A stretch of 15,941 bases of DNA from contig CAZFJU010000089.1 in NCBI GenBank assembly GCA_964518995.1, forward strand, positions 1-15,941, in the 5' to 3' direction. The stretch's first letter is position 1; each line of letters begins with the position of its first letter. Shown here piece after piece: positions 14,346 to 15,941 of the stretch. The translations under genes and the position numbers were made by a program. Under the pieces are notes generated by a model. That model searched no databases. It worked only from the letters and a program-made list of their open reading frames with translations, and was not told where the DNA came from. The DNA comes from ZC4RG20 sp964518995 (lineage in GTDB: Bacteria > Pseudomonadota > Gammaproteobacteria > Steroidobacterales > Rariloculaceae).

Positions 14346-15812
14346 ATGCGGATCATTCAAGAGGCGCTCACTTTCGACGACGTCCTCCTAGAGCCCGCTT
14401 ACTCCGAGGTCCTGCCGCGCGAAGTCGATCTCAGAACGAAGCTCACTCGCTCGATCACTCTGAACATCCCGATCGTCGCGGCGGCCATGGATACGGTGAC
14501 CGAGGCGAGGCTGGCGATCACGCTGGCCCAGGAAGGCGGGCTCGGCATCATCCATAAGAACATGTCGCCGCGGGACCAGGCGCGGCAGGTTCGGCGGGTC
14601 AAGAAGTTCGAAAGCGGCATCATCAACGACCCGATCACCGTCAATCCGGCGGCGACGATCAAAGAGGTCATGGATCTCACGCGCTCGAAAAACATCTCGG
14701 GCATGCCCGTTGTCGAGGGCGAAGACCTGGTCGGTATCGTCACGCATCGTGATCTGCGCTTCGAGACGCAGCTCGATGCGCCAGTCTCGTCCGTGATGAC
14801 GCCGAAGGAGCGTCTCGTCACCGTGCGCGAAGGCGCCAGCAAGGACGAGGTGCTGACGCTGCTGCATCGTTATCGGATCGAGAAGGTGCTCGTCGTCGAT
14901 GACAGCTTCAGGCTGCGCGGCATGATCACGGCGAAGGACTTTCAGAAGGCGGTCGATTACCCGTACGCGTGCAAAGACGAAAACGGTGCGCTGCGTGTCG
15001 GCGCCGCTGTAGGCACCGGCTACGATACTGACGAACGGGTCGCGCGCCTCGTCGAGGCCGGCGTGGATGTCGTGGTGCTCGACACGGCGCACGGCCATTC
15101 GCGCGGCGTTATCGAGCGCTTGCGCCAGATCAAGGCGGCGCATCCCGGCGTGCAGCTGATGGTCGGCAACATCGTCACCGGCGAGGCCGCGCGCGCGCTC
15201 GTGGAAGCCGGCGCCGATGCGGTCAAGGTCGGCATCGGGCCCGGCTCGATTTGCACGACCCGCGTGGTCGCAGGTGTCGGCGTGCCGCAGATCACCGCGG
15301 TGGCGGATGTTTCCGCTGCCCTCGAGGGCACGGACGTGCCGCTCGTGTCGGACGGAGGTATCCGCTATTCCGGCGATATCGCGAAGGCGATCGTAGCGGG
15401 AGCCTATACGACGATGATCGGCAGCTTGTTTGCCGGCACGGAGGAATCTCCGGGCGACGTCGAGCTGTATCAGGGCCGCTCGTACAAGTCGTATCGAGGC
15501 ATGGGTTCGCTCGGCGCGATGTCGCAGAACTTCGGCTCGTCGGACCGCTACTTCCAGGATGCGAGCGAGCAGCTGCAGAAGCTCGTGCCTGAAGGCATCG
15601 AGGGCCGCGTGCCGTATAAGGGCAGTCTGGTCGCCATCGTGCATCAGCTGATCGGCGGGCTGCGTGCGGCGATGGGCTATACGGGCTGCGGCAGCATCGA
15701 AGAGATGCGCCACAAGCCGCGCTTCGTGCGGATCACCGCGGCCGGTCGGCGCGAAAGCCATGTCCACGACGTCGCGATCACCAAGGAAGCGCCGAACTAC
15801 CGCGCCGAATAA
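14346..15812 (+). CDS. guaB: inosine-5'-monophosphate dehydrogenase
   Basis: The 488-residue product, exactly the E. coli length, oxidises IMP to XMP with NAD+, the first committed step of guanine nucleotide synthesis. The N-terminus IIQEALTFDDVLLEPAYS is typical. Two CBS domains lie at about 93-205 inside the TIM barrel. The catalytic loop GPGSICTTR (298-306) carries Cys303; SDGGIRYSGD (335-344) binds phosphate; the mobile-flap Arg401-Tyr402 is in SSDRYFQ; and YKGSLVAIV lies near 424-432. GGAG at 14337-14340 precedes the ATG by five bases. guaA follows, but a repeat array occupies the junction. Nothing is missing from the enzyme. Confidence 0.97.
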   Translation: MRIIQEALTFDDVLLEPAYSEVLPREVDLRTKLTRSITLNIPIVAAAMDTVTEARLAITLAQEGGLGIIHKNMSPRDQARQVRRVKKFESGIINDPITVNPAATIKEVMDLTRSKNISGMPVVEGEDLVGIVTHRDLRFETQLDAPVSSVMTPKERLVTVREGASKDEVLTLLHRYRIEKVLVVDDSFRLRGMITAKDFQKAVDYPYACKDENGALRVGAAVGTGYDTDERVARLVEAGVDVVVLDTAHGHSRGVIERLRQIKAAHPGVQLMVGNIVTGEAARALVEAGADAVKVGIGPGSICTTRVVAGVGVPQITAVADVSAALEGTDVPLVSDGGIRYSGDIAKAIVAGAYTTMIGSLFAGTEESPGDVELYQGRSYKSYRGMGSLGAMSQNFGSSDRYFQDASEQLQKLVPEGIEGRVPYKGSLVAIVHQLIGGLRAAMGYTGCGSIEEMRHKPRFVRITAAGRRESHVHDVAITKEAPNYRAE

Positions 15813-15905
15813 TTGGGGTCAGAGCCCATTTAGCCGATTAATTGGGGACAGAGCCCATTTAGCCGACTAAATGGGGTCAGAGCCCGTTTTATTTCCGCCG
15901 ACCCC
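15811..15905 (+). repeat. three-unit 29-bp repeat array (REP-like) between guaB and guaA
   Basis: Unit 1 (15811-15839) and unit 2 (15840-15868) share AATTGGGG, then T or A, then CAGAGCCCATTTAGCCGA; they differ at only two positions. Unit 3 starts at 15869 with AAATGGGGTCAGAGCCC and then diverges into a T-rich stretch. Period is exactly 29 bp. Each core GGGGTCAGAGCCC is a short imperfect palindrome. Unit 3 can also pair GGGGTC (15873-15878) with GACCCC (15900-15905). The first unit includes the last two bases of the guaB stop codon. I associate this motif type with repeats near REP-associated (Y1-type) transposases; that link is from memory and unproven here. No transposase lies in the window. 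Confidence 0.85.
15869..15894 (+). terminator. possible weak intrinsic terminator or attenuator in repeat unit 3
   Basis: AAATGGG (15869-15875), loop GTCAGAG and CCCGTTT (15883-15889) make a 7-bp stem with one G-U pair, followed by TATTT. Only three pairs are G-C, so strength would be low. It lies between guaB and guaA, where it could lower guaA transcription; the bases may equally be just part of the repeat. Confidence 0.3.
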
Positions 15906-15906
15906 T

Positions 15907-15941
15907 ATGGAACGCAAAATACTGATCCTCGACTACGGCTC
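15907..15941 (+). CDS. guaA: GMP synthase (glutamine-hydrolysing), first codons only
   Basis: From the ATG at 15907 the reading is MERKILILDYGS before the window ends. ILILDYGS matches the opening beta-strand of the glutamine amidotransferase domain of GuaA (E. coli RILILDFGSQ), and guaA is the expected gene after guaB. GuaA converts XMP to GMP using glutamine and ATP. No Shine-Dalgarno is present: the bases just before the ATG are the GACCCC end of the repeat array. Only about 11 codons are visible, but context makes the call likely. Confidence 0.85.
   Translation, partial: MERKILILDYG

Noticed and set aside
14388..15767. 459-codon open frame antisense to guaB
   Set aside because: GuaB is full length and catalytically complete; the antisense product shows no recognisable domain and its length follows from high GC content.
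15811..15905. CRISPR array
   Set aside because: Units repeat head to tail with no unique spacers and only three copies; no cas genes are present.

Overview
The window is a GC-rich (roughly two-thirds G+C by eye), almost gap-free stretch of chromosome coding mainly for conserved housekeeping functions. Gene content and order point to a gammaproteobacterium. Neighbour sets such as suhB/trmJ, rlmN-pilF-rodZ-hisS-yfgM-bamB-der and xseA/guaB-guaA are the ones known from E. coli and its relatives. High GC, TTG/GTG starts and a Xanthomonas-like MetX suggest a lineage near the Xanthomonadales/Nevskiales/Steroidobacterales rather than the enterics. That placement is inference.

Layout. Positions 1-672 (minus) hold most of suhB, cut by the window edge. 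Divergent from it, 741-3491 (plus) hold trmJ, iscS, a degenerate iscU-like gene and iscA: a stripped-down isc locus with no iscR, hscB, hscA, fdx or iscX. Then ndk and rlmN overlap by 19 bp (3590-5106). Next comes the cell-envelope and translation block pilF, rodZ, hisS, yfgM, bamB, der (5271-11629), without the ispG gene that usually sits between rodZ and hisS. metX (11749-12846), probably a serine O-succinyltransferase, meets xseA (minus) tail to tail with 4 bp between stop codons. Divergent from xseA are guaB and the first codons of guaA, separated by an array of three 29-bp repeats.

How the genes work together. suhB/trmJ act in ribosome biogenesis and tRNA modification. The isc genes supply sulfur and Fe-S clusters, which RlmN (radical SAM) needs. 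pilF (type IV pilus secretin pilotin), rodZ (cell shape) and yfgM/bamB (periplasmic chaperone and outer-membrane protein assembly) form an envelope group. hisS, der and rlmN serve translation and ribosome maturation. ndk, guaB and guaA are nucleotide metabolism genes.

I see no phage, CRISPR, toxin-antitoxin or obvious novel multi-gene system. The parts most worth a second look are: the IscU-like protein that keeps one of three scaffold cysteines, next to an IscS lacking its usual C-terminal tail; the 29-bp repeat array abutting the guaA start; the AT-rich palindrome upstream of metX; and promoters placed so close to start codons that leaderless transcripts are predicted. All non-coding gaps are under 130 bp.
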